From an uncultured Acetobacteraceae bacterium (GTDB taxonomy: Bacteria; Pseudomonadota; Alphaproteobacteria; Acetobacterales; Acetobacteraceae): a stretch of DNA of 64,000 nt. Below the pieces are notes generated by a model, which saw only the letters and a program-made list of their open reading frames with translations, did not search any database and had not been told where the DNA came from. Position numbers and translations under genes: made by a program. Shown here one piece after another: positions 46,701 through 56,197 of the stretch; positions within the stretch are counted from its first letter, which is position 1, and each line of letters begins with the position of its first letter. The DNA lies in NCBI GenBank assembly GCA_903895595.1, contig CAITUP010000016.1:124001-188000 (forward strand), given 5' to 3'.

Positions 46701-48544
46701 GCGTCAAGCTCCCAGGGGGATGAGGAATCGTCGAACAGCTCCGCGTCCGGGGGCGCGAAGTCGGGCATATCGGGCTCGCCGAGCGGCACTTCGGCGGGCA
46801 GGCCGTAGCGGTCGGTATTGGCGTCGTGGACGGTGTCGATGCGGGCGCCGGGAAACGCCGCGAGGATGGCCTGCACCAGCGGATGGTCGGCGGCAACGGC
46901 TCGGCGGGCGGTGTCGGCGGCGTTGCCCTGTTCGGCAAGGGTGGGTTCGCCGGGCTCGTTGGAAATGGCGACGTTCCAACTCGTACCGGTCGCGTCGGTC
47001 AGCAATGCTTTTAGGCGGGCCGACAGATCGCGCGGGGCTTCCGGTTGCGTGCGCCACTCGATAAGCGGCGGCGCGAAGCGGACGATATGTACGGAATGCA
47101 GCAGATGCGCATGCAGCGTCGGTTCGCGCTGGGTTTCGACGAAGGCCGCGACTTCCCGGAAGCTGGACAGGCGCGGCGCCGTATCGGGGGCCGCCATCGT
47201 CACAGGTGCACCGTTGGCGACGGCGCGCGTCATGCCGCCTCCACCGCCGGACGGTGCGGGCGCCGCTGCCGCTGTCGTCGCACCGGAGGAGATCAGCCGT
47301 CGTACCAGATCGCCCGGCGTTGGCATGTCCGACACATGGCACAACCGTATCAGCACCATCTCCGCCGCCGCACGCCGGTCGGGGGCGGCTTCGACCTCGC
47401 CGACACCTTTCAGTAGCATCTGCCAAGCGCGGCCGAGGGCCGGCACCGTTAGACGATCCGCCAGTTCGGCGCCGCGGGTGCGTTCGGCTTCCGGCAGTTC
47501 GTGGCTTTCACGGAGCGACGGAATCGATTTCAGACGGGTGACAGTGTGCAGCATCTCCAGCAGGTCCTGAAGGATCACGCCCAGATCGGCGCCGCGTTCA
47601 TGCGCTTGATCGGTGATCGCCAGCGCGGCGGCGGGTTTGCCGGCCATCACCGCTTCCAGCAGATCGAACACCGCGTCCCGGTCCGCGAGGCCCAGCATAT
47701 CGGCGACCTGCACCGTGGTGATGATCCCGTCCGCCTGCGCCATCGCCTGATCCAGGATCGACAGCCCGTCGCGCACCGACCCATCGGCGGCCCGCGCGAT
47801 CAGGTCCAAAGCGGCCGGTTCGACCTGCACGTCTTCCTTGTCGGAGATGCGGGCGAAATGCGCGTGCAACTCGGCCACCTTCACGCGGCGGAGCGAAAAA
47901 CTCTGGCAGCGCGACAACACCGTGACCGGGACCTTGCGCAATTCGGTCGTCGCGAACACGAATTTCACGTGCGGCGGCGGTTCCTCCAGCGTTTTCAACA
48001 GCGCGTTGAAGGCGTTGCGGGACAGCATGTGCACTTCGTCGATGACGAAGACCTTGGCGCGGGCCTGCATCGGGCGGAAACGCGTGGCCTCGATAATTTC
48101 GCGCACGTCGTCCACGCCGGTGCGGGACGCCGCGTCCATTTCGATGACGTCGGGGTGGCGGTCGGCGAGGATGCCGACGCAGTTGGAGCATACGCCGCAC
48201 GGATCCGCCGTCGGCCCACCGTTTCCGTCGGGTCCGGTGCAGTTCAGCGCGCGGGCGATGATGCGGGCGGTGGTGGTTTTGCCGACACCGCGCACGCCCG
48301 TGAGCATGAACGCGTGCGCGACCCGGCCGGCGGCGAAGGCATTGCGCAGGATGCGCACCATCGACTCTTGGCCGATCAGGTCGTCGAACGTGGTCGGCCG
48401 GTATTTGCGGGCAAGGACGCGGTACGGCGTGGCGTGGATCGGTTCAGGAATGGGGGCCGCGGGCGCGTCGCCGAACAGGCCCGGACCCTCGGGCGGAGGG
48501 GGCGGGGGTTCGTCTTCGGGCTCATCGCCGAACAGGCCGGACAT
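46697..48544 (-). CDS. dnaX: DNA polymerase III subunit gamma/tau
   Basis: Clamp-loader ATPase subunit, 615 residues. Walker A GVRGVGKT is at 83-90, zinc cysteines follow (C97 then the CGVCSNC cluster), DEVHMLS is the Walker B (DExx) and sensor 1 FATTE lies near 177. The arginine finger is in LSRCQSF. The protein carries an unusual acidic, proline-rich N-terminus before [11 protein letters not shown] (residue 40), with two GLFGD copies (residues 3-7 and 22-26). The C-terminal tau-like domain ends [14 protein letters not shown]. No slippery A-run for a programmed shorter gamma form was found by eye. Confidence 0.97.
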   Translation of the reverse strand: MSGLFGDEPEDEPPPPPPEGPGLFGDAPAAPIPEPIHATPYRVLARKYRPTTFDDLIGQESMVRILRNAFAAGRVAHAFMLTGVRGVGKTTTARIIARALNCTGPDGNGGPTADPCGVCSNCVGILADRHPDVIEMDAASRTGVDDVREIIEATRFRPMQARAKVFVIDEVHMLSRNAFNALLKTLEEPPPHVKFVFATTELRKVPVTVLSRCQSFSLRRVKVAELHAHFARISDKEDVQVEPAALDLIARAADGSVRDGLSILDQAMAQADGIITTVQVADMLGLADRDAVFDLLEAVMAGKPAAALAITDQAHERGADLGVILQDLLEMLHTVTRLKSIPSLRESHELPEAERTRGAELADRLTVPALGRAWQMLLKGVGEVEAAPDRRAAAEMVLIRLCHVSDMPTPGDLVRRLISSGATTAAAAPAPSGGGGGMTRAVANGAPVTMAAPDTAPRLSSFREVAAFVETQREPTLHAHLLHSVHIVRFAPPLIEWRTQPEAPRDLSARLKALLTDATGTSWNVAISNEPGEPTLAEQGNAADTARRAVAADHPLVQAILAAFPGARIDTVHDANTDRYGLPAEVPLGEPDMPDFAPPDAELFDDSSSPWELDA

Positions 48545-48565
48545 GCGGGGCTTTTCGCTTAGGGG

Positions 48566-48664
48566 TGGGAGGCCGGCATGCGACCCAAACGGAGACTCAC
48601 CGTGGCTGCTTCCTTCCGGATCTGACCGGGGTAGACGAGGCGCTCGTCCGCCGCCGACCTCCCG
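48566..48664 (-). ncRNA. ffs: Bacterial small SRP RNA (4.5S)
   Basis: RNA component of the signal recognition particle, about 99 nt. The minus strand reads GTCAGATCCGGAAGGAAGCA in its apical region, matching the conserved Ffh-binding loop. The ends pair: GGGAGGTCGG at the 5' end (48663-48654) with CCGGCCTCCC near 48575-48566. It lies just upstream of dnaX on the same strand, a common order. Confidence 0.95.
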
Positions 48665-49008
48665 GGGATTGCTTAGCGTGGTTGGGGGGGTGGGGGCAAG
48701 GTGGGGTTTTCTCTACCTTCGAAGCGCATACTTGGCGCCAAAACTGCCTTTCGCCGGTCGGGACGACCCACCCATAGGGTACGCCGGCCACAGTTTCGGT
48801 CCCACGCTACCGATCCAATGGTAGGCAAACGCCCAGCCGAGCATGATCGGCGCCTTCGTCAGCCCGAAATGTTGCGCCACCAGCTGTACCCTCGGCGGCA
48901 TTGCGGCCACGAGTTCAGAGCCCGCGCAGCCCCTGATGCCACCCCATCGTCGTCGGGCCACCCATTGCCAGACCGCGCCGTCAGCCCCGCGGCGAGTATG
49001 GCGCTGAC
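48665..49008. other. No convincing gene
   Basis: About 344 bases between the SRP RNA and the VOC gene. An 82-codon minus-strand frame here (GVFAYHW-like hydrophobic stretch, TKAPIMLGWAFAYHWIG) has no known relative, no ribosome site and an odd composition. The G-rich stretch near 48680 precedes the SRP RNA promoter, which should lie at about 48665-48720. Nothing else is visible. Confidence 0.4.
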
Positions 49009-49569
49009 CTACGCAAAAACAGGCACGTTATCGGCATTATCCTGCAACGCGCCCTCCCCTTCGGTCGGCAGCGCGACGTAATGGTTCAAGGCGGCCTGGA
49101 TATCCCCCTCCCACACGGCACGCGGGAGCTCGTACAGCAATTCGACCGTGTAGCCGTTGGGGTCGCGGATATACAGGCTGTGGGTCATCCCATGTTCCAC
49201 CCGGCGTTCGAACTTCACGCCATGCGCCTGGAGATAGGCGAGCTGCCGTAACCATGCCTCCCGGTCCGGCAGAGCGATGGCGATATGGCCGATGGCGCTG
49301 ACGAGCGTGCCGTCGGCGGCGGGCGCGGGCAGGCCTGGGACCTCCATGAAGGCGATATCGTGGTGCGACAGCTTGCCGTCGTGGTCGGCGCTGTAGAACT
49401 GCATCTTACGGGCGGGACCGGCATCTGGGCGCGGACGGTATTCGCCGACCTGGGTAAAGCCCAGCATCTCCGTCCAGAACCTGTGAGTCTCCGCCATGTC
49501 GCGGACATTGATGACCAGATGGTTCAGACCGGCTGGCGCGACGGGGCGCGATGGAGCGGAAGTCGGCAT
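49009..49569 (-). CDS. VOC family protein (extradiol dioxygenase-like)
   Basis: Vicinal-oxygen-chelate protein, 186 residues. Two beta-alpha-beta-beta-beta modules are visible: GLNHLVINVRDMAETHRFWTE near 14, with metal-site H17, and SAIGHIAIALPDREAW near 90, with H94. A third ligand fits YIRDPNGYTVELLYE, with the glutamate in VELLYE. The layout matches catechol 2,3-dioxygenase-like and glyoxalase-like enzymes. No ring-cleavage pathway gene is adjacent. The ORF stops at 49009; upstream ATG at 49569. Confidence 0.87.
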   Translation of the reverse strand: MPTSAPSRPVAPAGLNHLVINVRDMAETHRFWTEMLGFTQVGEYRPRPDAGPARKMQFYSADHDGKLSHHDIAFMEVPGLPAPAADGTLVSAIGHIAIALPDREAWLRQLAYLQAHGVKFERRVEHGMTHSLYIRDPNGYTVELLYELPRAVWEGDIQAALNHYVALPTEGEGALQDNADNVPVFA

Positions 49570-49662
49570 TGGACTCTCCTGTTGCAGAATTTTGTTGCAG
49601 TCTGCACGCGGCGTTAGCCCACGGCAAGCTGCCGGTTCGCACGCGTCCTGGCACGGGCAACG

Positions 49663-49872
49663 TCACCGCCGCGGTGCGACCAAATGATCGCAATCCAAGC
49701 GTCCCGCCATCAGGCAGTCCTCCACCCGGACCGTCGCCTGGAGGGTGTGGACCAGAAACAACCCAGCGATCAGCAGCAGCAGTACGATCGCGACCCCCGC
49801 CAAGGCCGCGGTTTGACGCTGTTCGTCGTCCCGGTCCTGGGTGTCCGACACCCAATCGCGCGGCGTTCGCAT
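49663..49872 (-). CDS. Small membrane protein, one helix
   Basis: Predicted 69-residue protein with a charged N-terminus (MRTPRDWVSDTQDRDDEQRQ), a single hydrophobic helix (ALAGVAIVLLLLIAGLFLV) and a short C-terminal tail with two cysteines (VEDCLMAGRLDCDHL), probably periplasmic. The start ATG at 49872 has a strong GGGAGGGG site five bases upstream, which decides it over the longer frame. It lies opposite to alkA. No known family recognised; a small conserved membrane protein is plausible. Confidence 0.62.
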   Translation of the reverse strand: MRTPRDWVSDTQDRDDEQRQTAALAGVAIVLLLLIAGLFLVHTLQATVRVEDCLMAGRLDCDHLVAPRR

Positions 49873-50011
49873 GGGACCCCTCCCGCGCATAGGCGCATCG
49901 CCACCATAACCCGATCGCGGACCCCGGCCGCAAGTGCCGAACGGCGACACGGCGGGATGGCTGCCATGTCCCCCCGTTGCCGCCGGTTGCGGCCCCATTC
50001 TACACTGTGGC

Positions 50012-50647
50012 ATGTCGAAGGATGCCGTGAGCCACCTCAGCGCCGACCCACGGTTCGCCGCGCTGATCCGCCGCGTCGGGCGCCCGCGCCTGAACGTCGA
50101 CCGCAAGCGCGGCCCTTACGAGGCCTTGATGCGGGCCATCGCCCACCAACAGCTGCACGGCCGAGCAGCGGAAGCAATCCTGCGCCGGTTCCAGGCGTTA
50201 TATCCGGACGAACCGTTCCCGCGCCCCGAGTCAGTGCTTGCCACCTCCGAAGAGGCCTTGCGCGGCTGCGGCTTTTCCGGGGCCAAATCCGCTGCATTGC
50301 GCGACATCTGCGCCAAGGCGCTCGACGGGACCGTCCCGACCCGGCGTGCGTCCGTTCGTCTGTCCGACGCAGAGCTGATCGCGCGACTGACGGGGATTCG
50401 TGGCGTCGGCCGCTGGACGGTCGAGATGCTGCTGATTTTCACCCTCGGCCGGCCCGACGTGCTGCCGGTGGACGATTTCGGGGTTCGGGAAGGATATCGG
50501 GTTCTGTACGAGCTCGACGCCCAACCGAAGCCTCGCGAACTCGCCACGCTCGGCGAAGCCTGGTCGCCATATCGCTCATTTGCCACGTGGTACCTCTACC
50601 GAGCGGTGGAGGAGGCGCGGGCGCAGGCGCCCGTCAGCCGAGCCTGA
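50012..50647 (+). CDS. DNA-3-methyladenine glycosylase II (AlkA-like)
   Basis: Base-excision repair enzyme removing alkylated purines, HhH-GPD superfamily, 211 residues. The helix-hairpin-helix is LTGIRGVGRWTVEMLLIF at about 126-143 and the catalytic aspartate is at D154/D155 in LPVDDFGVREG. The C-terminal SPYRSFATWYLYR block is typical of AlkA. The N-terminal beta domain of E. coli AlkA is absent, as in the short bacterial form. The ATG at 50012 fits the family; the earlier frame start gives a non-conserved tail. Confidence 0.92.
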   Translation: MSKDAVSHLSADPRFAALIRRVGRPRLNVDRKRGPYEALMRAIAHQQLHGRAAEAILRRFQALYPDEPFPRPESVLATSEEALRGCGFSGAKSAALRDICAKALDGTVPTRRASVRLSDAELIARLTGIRGVGRWTVEMLLIFTLGRPDVLPVDDFGVREGYRVLYELDAQPKPRELATLGEAWSPYRSFATWYLYRAVEEARAQAPVSRA

Positions 50648-50787
50648 AACTTGTCTCAATTATTGGCTTTCATATAAGTAACTCGCACGGTAAGCAGGCA
50701 CGACCTTATTATGGCTTGGTGATCGGTCCGGGCCGCTGGCACGGGATGTGGAACCGGCGAACGATCGATGGGTAGAGGGCAACAGGC

Positions 50788-50943
50788 GTGTTCAAAGCTA
50801 TCGAAAACTGGGCATCGCAAAGCGAAGAACGCGCCAGACTGCTGGTCATCCTGATCTGGCTGGCGTTCGCTGGGGCCGTGGTCGTGTCGGTGGTTGTCAT
50901 GGCGATTATCCTGCTGCCGCCCGAGTTTTGGGGTTCCTCCTGA
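50788..50943 (+). CDS. 51-residue single-helix membrane protein
   Basis: A short frame starting GTG at 50788 with GAGGGC upstream: MFKAIENWASQSEERARLLV, then a helix ILIWLAFAGAVVVSVVVMAI and a tail ILLPPEFWGSS. The charged N-terminus and single hydrophobic segment are typical of small membrane proteins. It lies in the gap between alkA and the convergent M23 peptidase gene and ends 10 bases before that gene's stop. No homolog named; the frame could also be fortuitous. Confidence 0.5.
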   Translation: MFKAIENWASQSEERARLLVILIWLAFAGAVVVSVVVMAIILLPPEFWGSS

Positions 50944-50953
50944 TCCGTGACCT

Positions 50954-51433
50954 CTACCGGCAGGGCACAACGTGCAGCACCGGCGCTGGGTCGACCCTGG
51001 TGCCATTCAGCAGCAACTCGAAATGCAGATGCGTCCCGTAAGTGATGCCGGTCCGCCCGATGCGCCCCAGCACATCGCCTTGCGCGACCTTGCGCTTCCC
51101 CGTTTGCAGCGCGGGTGCGACGCTGCCGAGGTGGTCGTAGCGTGTGACGACCGTGGGGGAATGACGGATTTCCACCTCCAGTCCAGCGGCCCCGCGGCGG
51201 CGGACAGCAACCACGGTGCCAGCGGCGGCTGCATGCACCCACGCCCCGGCCGGTGCCGGCAAATCGACCCCCGTATGAAAATGCGAGGCGCGGGGTTCCG
51301 CCGCATTGCGCGCCCCAAAAGGGGACGACACGCAGGCGGGACTGACCGGCAACGCCAGCACGATGTCCGCGGACTGCGCCCAAACCGGCAGGGGCGCCAG
51401 AAGCAGCAAGTACGCTAACAGGGTGCGGAACAT
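50954..51433 (-). CDS. M23 family metallopeptidase (LytM domain)
   Basis: Secreted peptidoglycan endopeptidase or LytM-fold factor, 159 residues. A signal peptide covers about 1-20 (LLAYLLLLAPLPVWAQ). Zinc-binding residues are complete: H53 and D57 in HFHTGVD, then H135 and H137 in THLHFEL; so it is probably active rather than an EnvC-like degenerate activator. It is almost only the catalytic domain, without coiled coils. The start ATG at 51433 is 11 bases from the divergent greB start; the GGAG site overlaps the neighbour's leader. Confidence 0.9.
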   Translation of the reverse strand: MFRTLLAYLLLLAPLPVWAQSADIVLALPVSPACVSSPFGARNAAEPRASHFHTGVDLPAPAGAWVHAAAAGTVVAVRRRGAAGLEVEIRHSPTVVTRYDHLGSVAPALQTGKRKVAQGDVLGRIGRTGITYGTHLHFELLLNGTRVDPAPVLHVVPCR

Positions 51434-51444
51434 GGAACTCCGAC

Positions 51445-51968
51445 ATGGACAATGACGACGAAGACGAGGCCCCGCGTCTGGCGCTGGGCGGCAAGTTCTA
51501 CATGACGCCGGAGGGCCACGCACGCCTGAAGGCCGAACGCGACCAGCTGATGCGGGTCGAGCGACCACGCGTGGTGGAAATCGTATCCTGGGCCGCGGGC
51601 AACGGCGACCGGTCAGAGAACGCCGACTACCAGTACGGCAAGCGCCGCTTGCGGGAGATCGACAAGCGCGCCCGCTTTCTGACCAAACGCCTGGAAAATG
51701 CCGAGGTCGTCGATCCCGCCAAGCAAACGCAACGCGACCGCGTATTCTTCGGCGCGACAGTGACTTACGTCGATGAGTCCGATGTCGAGCGCACCGTGAC
51801 GATCGTCGGCGCCGATGAGGCCGACATGGCGGTCGGAAAAGTCAGCCTGACATCTCCCATCGCGGTGGCGCTGATCAAAGCCAAGGCGCGCGTGGGCGAT
51901 GAGGTGCCGGTGCACACGCCGCGCGGCGTCGAAGCGATGGAGGTTCTGGCGATCCGGTATCCGGGAAG

Positions 51969-51990
<22 letters not shown>
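51445..51990 (+). CDS. greB: Transcription elongation factor GreB
   Basis: Rescues backtracked RNA polymerase by inserting a coiled coil into its secondary channel; 181 residues. The start is KFYMTPEGHARLKAERDQLM near 17, then VSWAAGNGDRSENADYQYGKRRLREID (GDRSENADY is the conserved tip with acidic residues) and the FKBP-like domain ending VLAIRYP. YQYGKRRLREIDKR favours GreB over GreA. Extra N-terminal residues (DNDDEDEAPRLALGG) are acidic. The last 22 bases, coding GSGAVGED, lie antisense to the tRNA-Thr gene. Confidence 0.93.
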
Positions 51991-52043
<53 letters not shown>

Positions 52044-52148
52044 GCCGGGGAAACGGGCGGCGCACCCTATAACTTCGCGTCCACCTCGGCGCAAGCCATG
52101 AACTGCCACGACAGCGCATAGGTGACAGGCGCAGTATTTTGTCCGCCG

Positions 52149-52164
52149 TTAACCTTGGGTTAAC
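52149..52164. promoter_or_regulatory. Putative CtrA-binding box
   Basis: TTAACCTTGGGTTAAC fits the CtrA consensus TTAA-N7-TTAAC exactly and is part of a larger palindrome GTTAACC-TTG-GGTTAAC (52148-52164). It lies between tRNA-Thr (about 105 bases) and the 3' end of frc. Its target could be tRNA-Thr on the minus strand, or a short plus-strand transcript that contains an 11-codon frame (52179-52211) and then a hairpin. Binding is inferred. Confidence 0.45.
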
Positions 52165-52215
52165 CGTTTTCTGCAAACATGGAAAAGCCGGCCGGAATAG
52201 ATCGGCTCTAAGGGT

Positions 52216-52243
52216 GTCCCCGGCGCGTTCGCACGCCGGGGAC
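52216..52243. terminator. Stem-loop between tRNA-Thr and frc
   Basis: Perfect 10-bp GC-rich stem GTCCCCGGCG/CGCCGGGGAC with an 8-base loop containing TTCG. It lies 12 bases after the frc stop codon on the minus strand. No T-run follows in either direction, so it is a candidate, possibly Rho-assisted, terminator or mRNA-stabilising 3' hairpin for the oxalate operon. Confidence 0.5.
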
Positions 52244-52255
52244 ATTCCCACTGGG

Positions 52256-53515
52256 TTACCGCTTCCCGCTCAGTCCCGGAGAAGCCAACAACTCCGCCAC
52301 TTTCGCAGCGGGGAACCCAAGGACGTCCCGCAGGATTTCCTCGTTATGCTCGCCCAGCAGAGGCGAGCGTTTCACCTCCGACGCGCTGTCGGACAGCTTG
52401 ATCGGGTTGCCGACCGACAAATATTTGCCGCGCGTTGGGTGATCGACCTCGACCACCGTGCCGGTATCCCGCAGCGACTGCTCCGCGGCGATTTCCTTCA
52501 TCGATAGGATCGGGCCGCAGGGGATGTCGTATTTGTTGAGAATGTCCATCGCCTCGAACTTGGTCACCGTCATGGTCCAGGCTTCGATGGTGTCCCAGAT
52601 ATGCTTCAGGCGCGGCAGGCGAGCCGGCGGCTTGGCGTAATCCGGGTCGGTCTTCCATTCCGGCTTGCCGATCACGTCGCAGATCGCTTCCCACACCGGG
52701 GCCTGGGCGATGAAGTAGATGTAGGCGTTGGGATCGGTCTCCCAACCCTTGCACTTCAGAATCCAGCCCGGCTGCCCGCCGCCGGACGCATTGCCGGACC
52801 GCGGCACGGTGTCGCCGAAGGGGGTATCCGGATATTGCGGAAACTCCGTCAGCGGCCCATGCGCCAGACGCTGCTGGTCGCGCAGCTTGACGCGGCAGAG
52901 GTTCAGCACCCCGTCCTGCATCGCGACATCGACTTTTTGTCCACGACCGGTCGAGTTGCGCTGGAACAAGGCCGCCACGATGCCTAGCGCCAGATGCAAT
53001 CCAGTGCCGGAATCGCCGATCTGCGCGCCGGTGACCAGCGGCGGGCCGTCGTCGAACCCCGTGGTGGACGCCGCGCCACCGGCGCACTGCGCCACGTTTT
53101 CGTAGACCTTGCAGTCCTCGTACGGACCTGGGCCGAAACCCTTGATCGACGCCAGGATCATCTTCGGGTTCAGCGCCTGAATGCGCTCCCAGGTGTAGCC
53201 CATCCGGTCCAGCGCGCCGGGCGCGAAGTTTTCGACCATGACGTCGCAGGTCTTCACCAGTGCATCCAGCACTTCCTTGCCGGCCTTATCGCGGCCGTCG
53301 ATGGTGATGGAGCGTTTGTTGTGGTTCAGCATGGTGAAATACAGGCTGTCCACACCCTTGATGTCCTGCAGCTGACCGCGAGTGATGTCGCCCACGCCGG
53401 GACGCTCCACCTTGATCACGTCCGCGCCGAACCACGCCAGCAGCTGCGTGCAGGTCGGGCCCGACTGCACATGGGTGAAGTCCAGGATTTTAACGCCGTC
53501 GAGTGCTTTGCTCAT
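52256..53515 (-). CDS. frc: Formyl-CoA:oxalate CoA-transferase
   Basis: Class III CoA-transferase that passes CoA from formyl-CoA to oxalate; cytoplasmic, 419 residues. The match to the known oxalate enzyme is close: [13 protein letters not shown] at 12-24, [16 protein letters not shown] at 55-70, [14 protein letters not shown] near 95, and [16 protein letters not shown] near 246. The catalytic aspartate is D168 in IGDSGTGLH. The N-terminus [14 protein letters not shown] is family-typical. It is the last gene of the operon with oxc, three bases apart. Confidence 0.95.
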   Translation of the reverse strand: MSKALDGVKILDFTHVQSGPTCTQLLAWFGADVIKVERPGVGDITRGQLQDIKGVDSLYFTMLNHNKRSITIDGRDKAGKEVLDALVKTCDVMVENFAPGALDRMGYTWERIQALNPKMILASIKGFGPGPYEDCKVYENVAQCAGGAASTTGFDDGPPLVTGAQIGDSGTGLHLALGIVAALFQRNSTGRGQKVDVAMQDGVLNLCRVKLRDQQRLAHGPLTEFPQYPDTPFGDTVPRSGNASGGGQPGWILKCKGWETDPNAYIYFIAQAPVWEAICDVIGKPEWKTDPDYAKPPARLPRLKHIWDTIEAWTMTVTKFEAMDILNKYDIPCGPILSMKEIAAEQSLRDTGTVVEVDHPTRGKYLSVGNPIKLSDSASEVKRSPLLGEHNEEILRDVLGFPAAKVAELLASPGLSGKR

Positions 53516-53518
53516 ATC

Positions 53519-55243
53519 TTAGGCTCCTTTCTTCTTCGCCAGAGCGCTTTTGGGGTTTAGGTTGCCGATGTTGCCGCTTTCGTTGCCCGCCGCCGGATCG
53601 ATCACCGCGTTGATCAAAGTGGGCTTGCCGGAGTTCATAGCCGCGTCCACCGCTGCCTTCAGTTCGTCCGGCGTCGTCACGTGGGCGCCGACACCCCCGA
53701 AGCTTTCGATCATCCGGTCGTAGCGCGATCCCGGCACGAACATCGTGGGCGCCGGGTCTTCGCCGCCGCTGGGGTTCACCCCGTCGCCGCGATAGATGCC
53801 GTCATTGTTAAAGACGACGATGCAGACCGGCAGGTTGTAGCGGCAGATCGTCTCCACCTCCATGCCGGAGAAGCCGAACGCGCTGTCGCCCTCGATCGCC
53901 AGCACCGGCTTGCCGGTTTCGATCGTGGCGGCGACGGCGAAGCCCATGCCGATGCCCATGACGCCCCAGGTGCCAACGTCCAGGCGCTTGCGCGGCTGAT
54001 ACATGTCGATCACGCCGCGCGCCTGATCCAGCGTGTTGGCGCCCTCGTTCACCAGGATGGCGTCCGGCCGTTCCTTGATCACGTCGCGAAGAACCCGCAG
54101 GGCCGAATGGTAGTCCATCGGGCTGGAGTTCTTGCCCAACCGCGTCGCCATACGGGCGATGTTCTGCTCTTTTTTGGCGTTGATCGCGGCGATCCACTCG
54201 GCGGGCGGAGCCTGCCAATTGTCGCCCATGGCCTTCAGCAGCGCGGACACGCAGGACCCGATATCGCCCACGACCGGCGCGGCGATTTCGACGTTGCTGT
54301 CCATCTCCCGCGGCTCGATGTCGATCTGAACGAATTTCTTCGACCCCGGCGGTCCCCACTGCTTGCCCTTGCCGTGACTCAGCAGCCAGTTCAATCGAGC
54401 ACCGATCATGACGACGACATCGCTTTCGGCGAGGACAGTGGAACGCGCGGCGGCGGCGCATTGCGGATGCAGGTCGGGCAGCAGGCCCTTCGCCATGCTC
54501 ATCGGCGTGAAGGGAATGCCGCTCTTTTCCACGAACGCGCGAATATCGTCGTCGGCTTGCGCATAGGCCGCGCCCTTACCCAGGATGATCAGCGGCTTCT
54601 TGGCGCCGCGCAGCACATCCAGCGCGCGCTCGATGGCGGACGGCGCGGGAATTTGTGCCGGGGCGGGATCGATGACCTTCACCAGCGAACGACGGCCGGC
54701 CTCGGCTTCCATCACCTGCCCGAACAGCTTGCCCGGCAAATCGAGGTACACACCGCCCGGCCGGCCCGATACCGCTGCTCGGATCGCCCGCGCCACGCCG
54801 ATACCGATATCGGCGGCATGCAACACGCGGAACGCCGCCTTGCACAGCGGCTTGGCGATGGCGAGCTGGTCCATTTCCTCATAGTCGCCCTGTTGCAGGT
54901 CGACGATTTCGCGTTCGGACGACCCGCTGATCAGGATCATCGGGAAGCAGTTGGTCGTGGCATTCGCCAGCGCGACCAGCCCGTTGAGGAACCCCGGCGC
55001 GGACACCGTCAGGCAGATGCCCGGCGTCTTCGTCAGATACCCGGCGATCGCCGCCGCGTTGCCGGCGTTCTGCTCATGCCGGAAGGAGATCACCCGCATC
55101 CCCTCGGCCTGCGCCAAGCGGCCCAGATCGGTGATCGGAATCCCCGGCACGCCGTAAATGTTCTTGATCCCATTCAGTTTCAGCGCGTCGATAACCAGAT
55201 GGAACCCATCCGTCATTTCGATGTCTTCAGCGGTCTCGGACAT
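53519..55243 (-). CDS. oxc: Oxalyl-CoA decarboxylase
   Basis: Thiamine diphosphate enzyme converting oxalyl-CoA to formyl-CoA and CO2; 574 residues, three-domain TPP fold. The N-terminal part has [13 protein letters not shown] and the catalytic glutamate in [13 protein letters not shown] (about residue 57). The TPP-binding motif is at 452-480: [20 protein letters not shown] then [11 protein letters not shown]. The residues [15 protein letters not shown] near 165 and the Oxc-like ADP-binding centre add support. The sequence around [19 protein letters not shown] resembles Oxc. It forms an operon with the GntR regulator upstream (14-base gap) and frc downstream, giving the full oxalate cycle except uptake. 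Confidence 0.96.
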   Translation of the reverse strand: MSETAEDIEMTDGFHLVIDALKLNGIKNIYGVPGIPITDLGRLAQAEGMRVISFRHEQNAGNAAAIAGYLTKTPGICLTVSAPGFLNGLVALANATTNCFPMILISGSSEREIVDLQQGDYEEMDQLAIAKPLCKAAFRVLHAADIGIGVARAIRAAVSGRPGGVYLDLPGKLFGQVMEAEAGRRSLVKVIDPAPAQIPAPSAIERALDVLRGAKKPLIILGKGAAYAQADDDIRAFVEKSGIPFTPMSMAKGLLPDLHPQCAAAARSTVLAESDVVVMIGARLNWLLSHGKGKQWGPPGSKKFVQIDIEPREMDSNVEIAAPVVGDIGSCVSALLKAMGDNWQAPPAEWIAAINAKKEQNIARMATRLGKNSSPMDYHSALRVLRDVIKERPDAILVNEGANTLDQARGVIDMYQPRKRLDVGTWGVMGIGMGFAVAATIETGKPVLAIEGDSAFGFSGMEVETICRYNLPVCIVVFNNDGIYRGDGVNPSGGEDPAPTMFVPGSRYDRMIESFGGVGAHVTTPDELKAAVDAAMNSGKPTLINAVIDPAAGNESGNIGNLNPKSALAKKKGA

Positions 55244-55257
55244 TGCTTGCTTCTCCC

Positions 55258-55995
55258 TTATGCGTAACGACGCCGGCGATCCGCGTCGGCCTTCGGCCCG
55301 TCGAGGAAATCGCCGTACATTTCGACATGAGCCGCGAGGCCCATCGTGTGTTCCCGCACCAGCCGCGCCGCGAGATCGGCGTCGCGCGCCTCCAGCGCCC
55401 CGATAATCGCGCGATGATCCGCGATGGATCGCCGAGCACGATTGTCCTGCGTCATCGTCACCGCGCGCACGGCCCGCATGTGGATGAACAGCGTGTCGGT
55501 CAGGCCGGACATCAGTTCGACCCCACCCAGGCGGATGATCGCCTTGTGGAAAGCCATGTTGGCGTCGGAATACTCATGGATATGCGCGTCAGGGTCGTCC
55601 TGAAACGCCTCCACGTGGGCGCGCAGTTCGACGATATCGGCAGCGGTGACCCGCGACGCGGCCAGACGGGCGGCCATGCTCTCGATCGCCGCCCAGACCG
55701 TGATCGTTTCCACCACTTCGCGCTTGGATTTCCGCACGACCAGGATGCCCCGGCGCGGGATGGAGCGGACGAACCCCTCCTGCTCCAACACGGAAAGTGC
55801 TTCACGAATCGGTGTACGGCTGACCCCGAGGTCCTGCGACAGCTGCCGTTCGTCCAGTTTGATCTCGTCCAGCTGCCCGTAAAGGTCCATCGCCATGATC
55901 GCGCGCTTAATCGCCTCGCAGGCCTGCTGACGCAGACCGAGGCTGATGCCTAGCGGTTCGACCTTAAGCCGAGGTTGGATATCGGGGTCGGACAA
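55258..55995 (-). CDS. GntR family regulator (FCD type) of the oxalate operon
   Basis: DNA-binding regulator, about 245 residues. The N-terminal winged helix contains [40 protein letters not shown] (the recognition helix SRTPIRE) and [15 protein letters not shown]. The FCD ligand domain follows, with candidate metal ligands in [10 protein letters not shown] and a late [15 protein letters not shown]. The start TTG at 55995 has GGAGG six bases upstream; starting at the earlier ATG would put the operator inside the gene. It probably senses an organic acid and controls gntR-oxc-frc, itself included. Confidence 0.87.
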   Translation of the reverse strand: MSDPDIQPRLKVEPLGISLGLRQQACEAIKRAIMAMDLYGQLDEIKLDERQLSQDLGVSRTPIREALSVLEQEGFVRSIPRRGILVVRKSKREVVETITVWAAIESMAARLAASRVTAADIVELRAHVEAFQDDPDAHIHEYSDANMAFHKAIIRLGGVELMSGLTDTLFIHMRAVRAVTMTQDNRARRSIADHRAIIGALEARDADLAARLVREHTMGLAAHVEMYGDFLDGPKADADRRRRYA

Positions 55996-56023
55996 GCATT
56001 GCCTCCGGTTCGCGGGCGGCTCT

Positions 56024-56036
56024 GTATATTGTATAC
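56024..56036. promoter_or_regulatory. Putative GntR operator
   Basis: A perfect palindrome GTATA-TTG-TATAC about 30 bases before the regulator start, of the AT-rich TGTATAC type found for FCD-type GntR proteins. It lies in the short region between the divergent regulator operon and PAS-sensor gene, so it could control the oxalate operon and is near the sensor gene's promoter too. Confidence 0.6.
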
Positions 56037-56197
56037 CAGCGGCGTCAAGTCCCATGCCCGAAAATTTGCTCCGGCGTCTGTGCGTGGCTATAATGGACAT
56101 GATCGGCCTCTTGGCCGGCGTATTACAGGTGAGCCGACATAATGCGCAGTGACATCCCGACGCATGCTTCCGTTATCCGTTGGGACACGTCCCCGGC

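Noticed and set aside
48713-48961. 82-codon minus-strand frame between SRP RNA and the VOC gene
   Set aside because: It has a hydrophobic stretch but no start context or known relative; the composition looks like GC-rich shadow.
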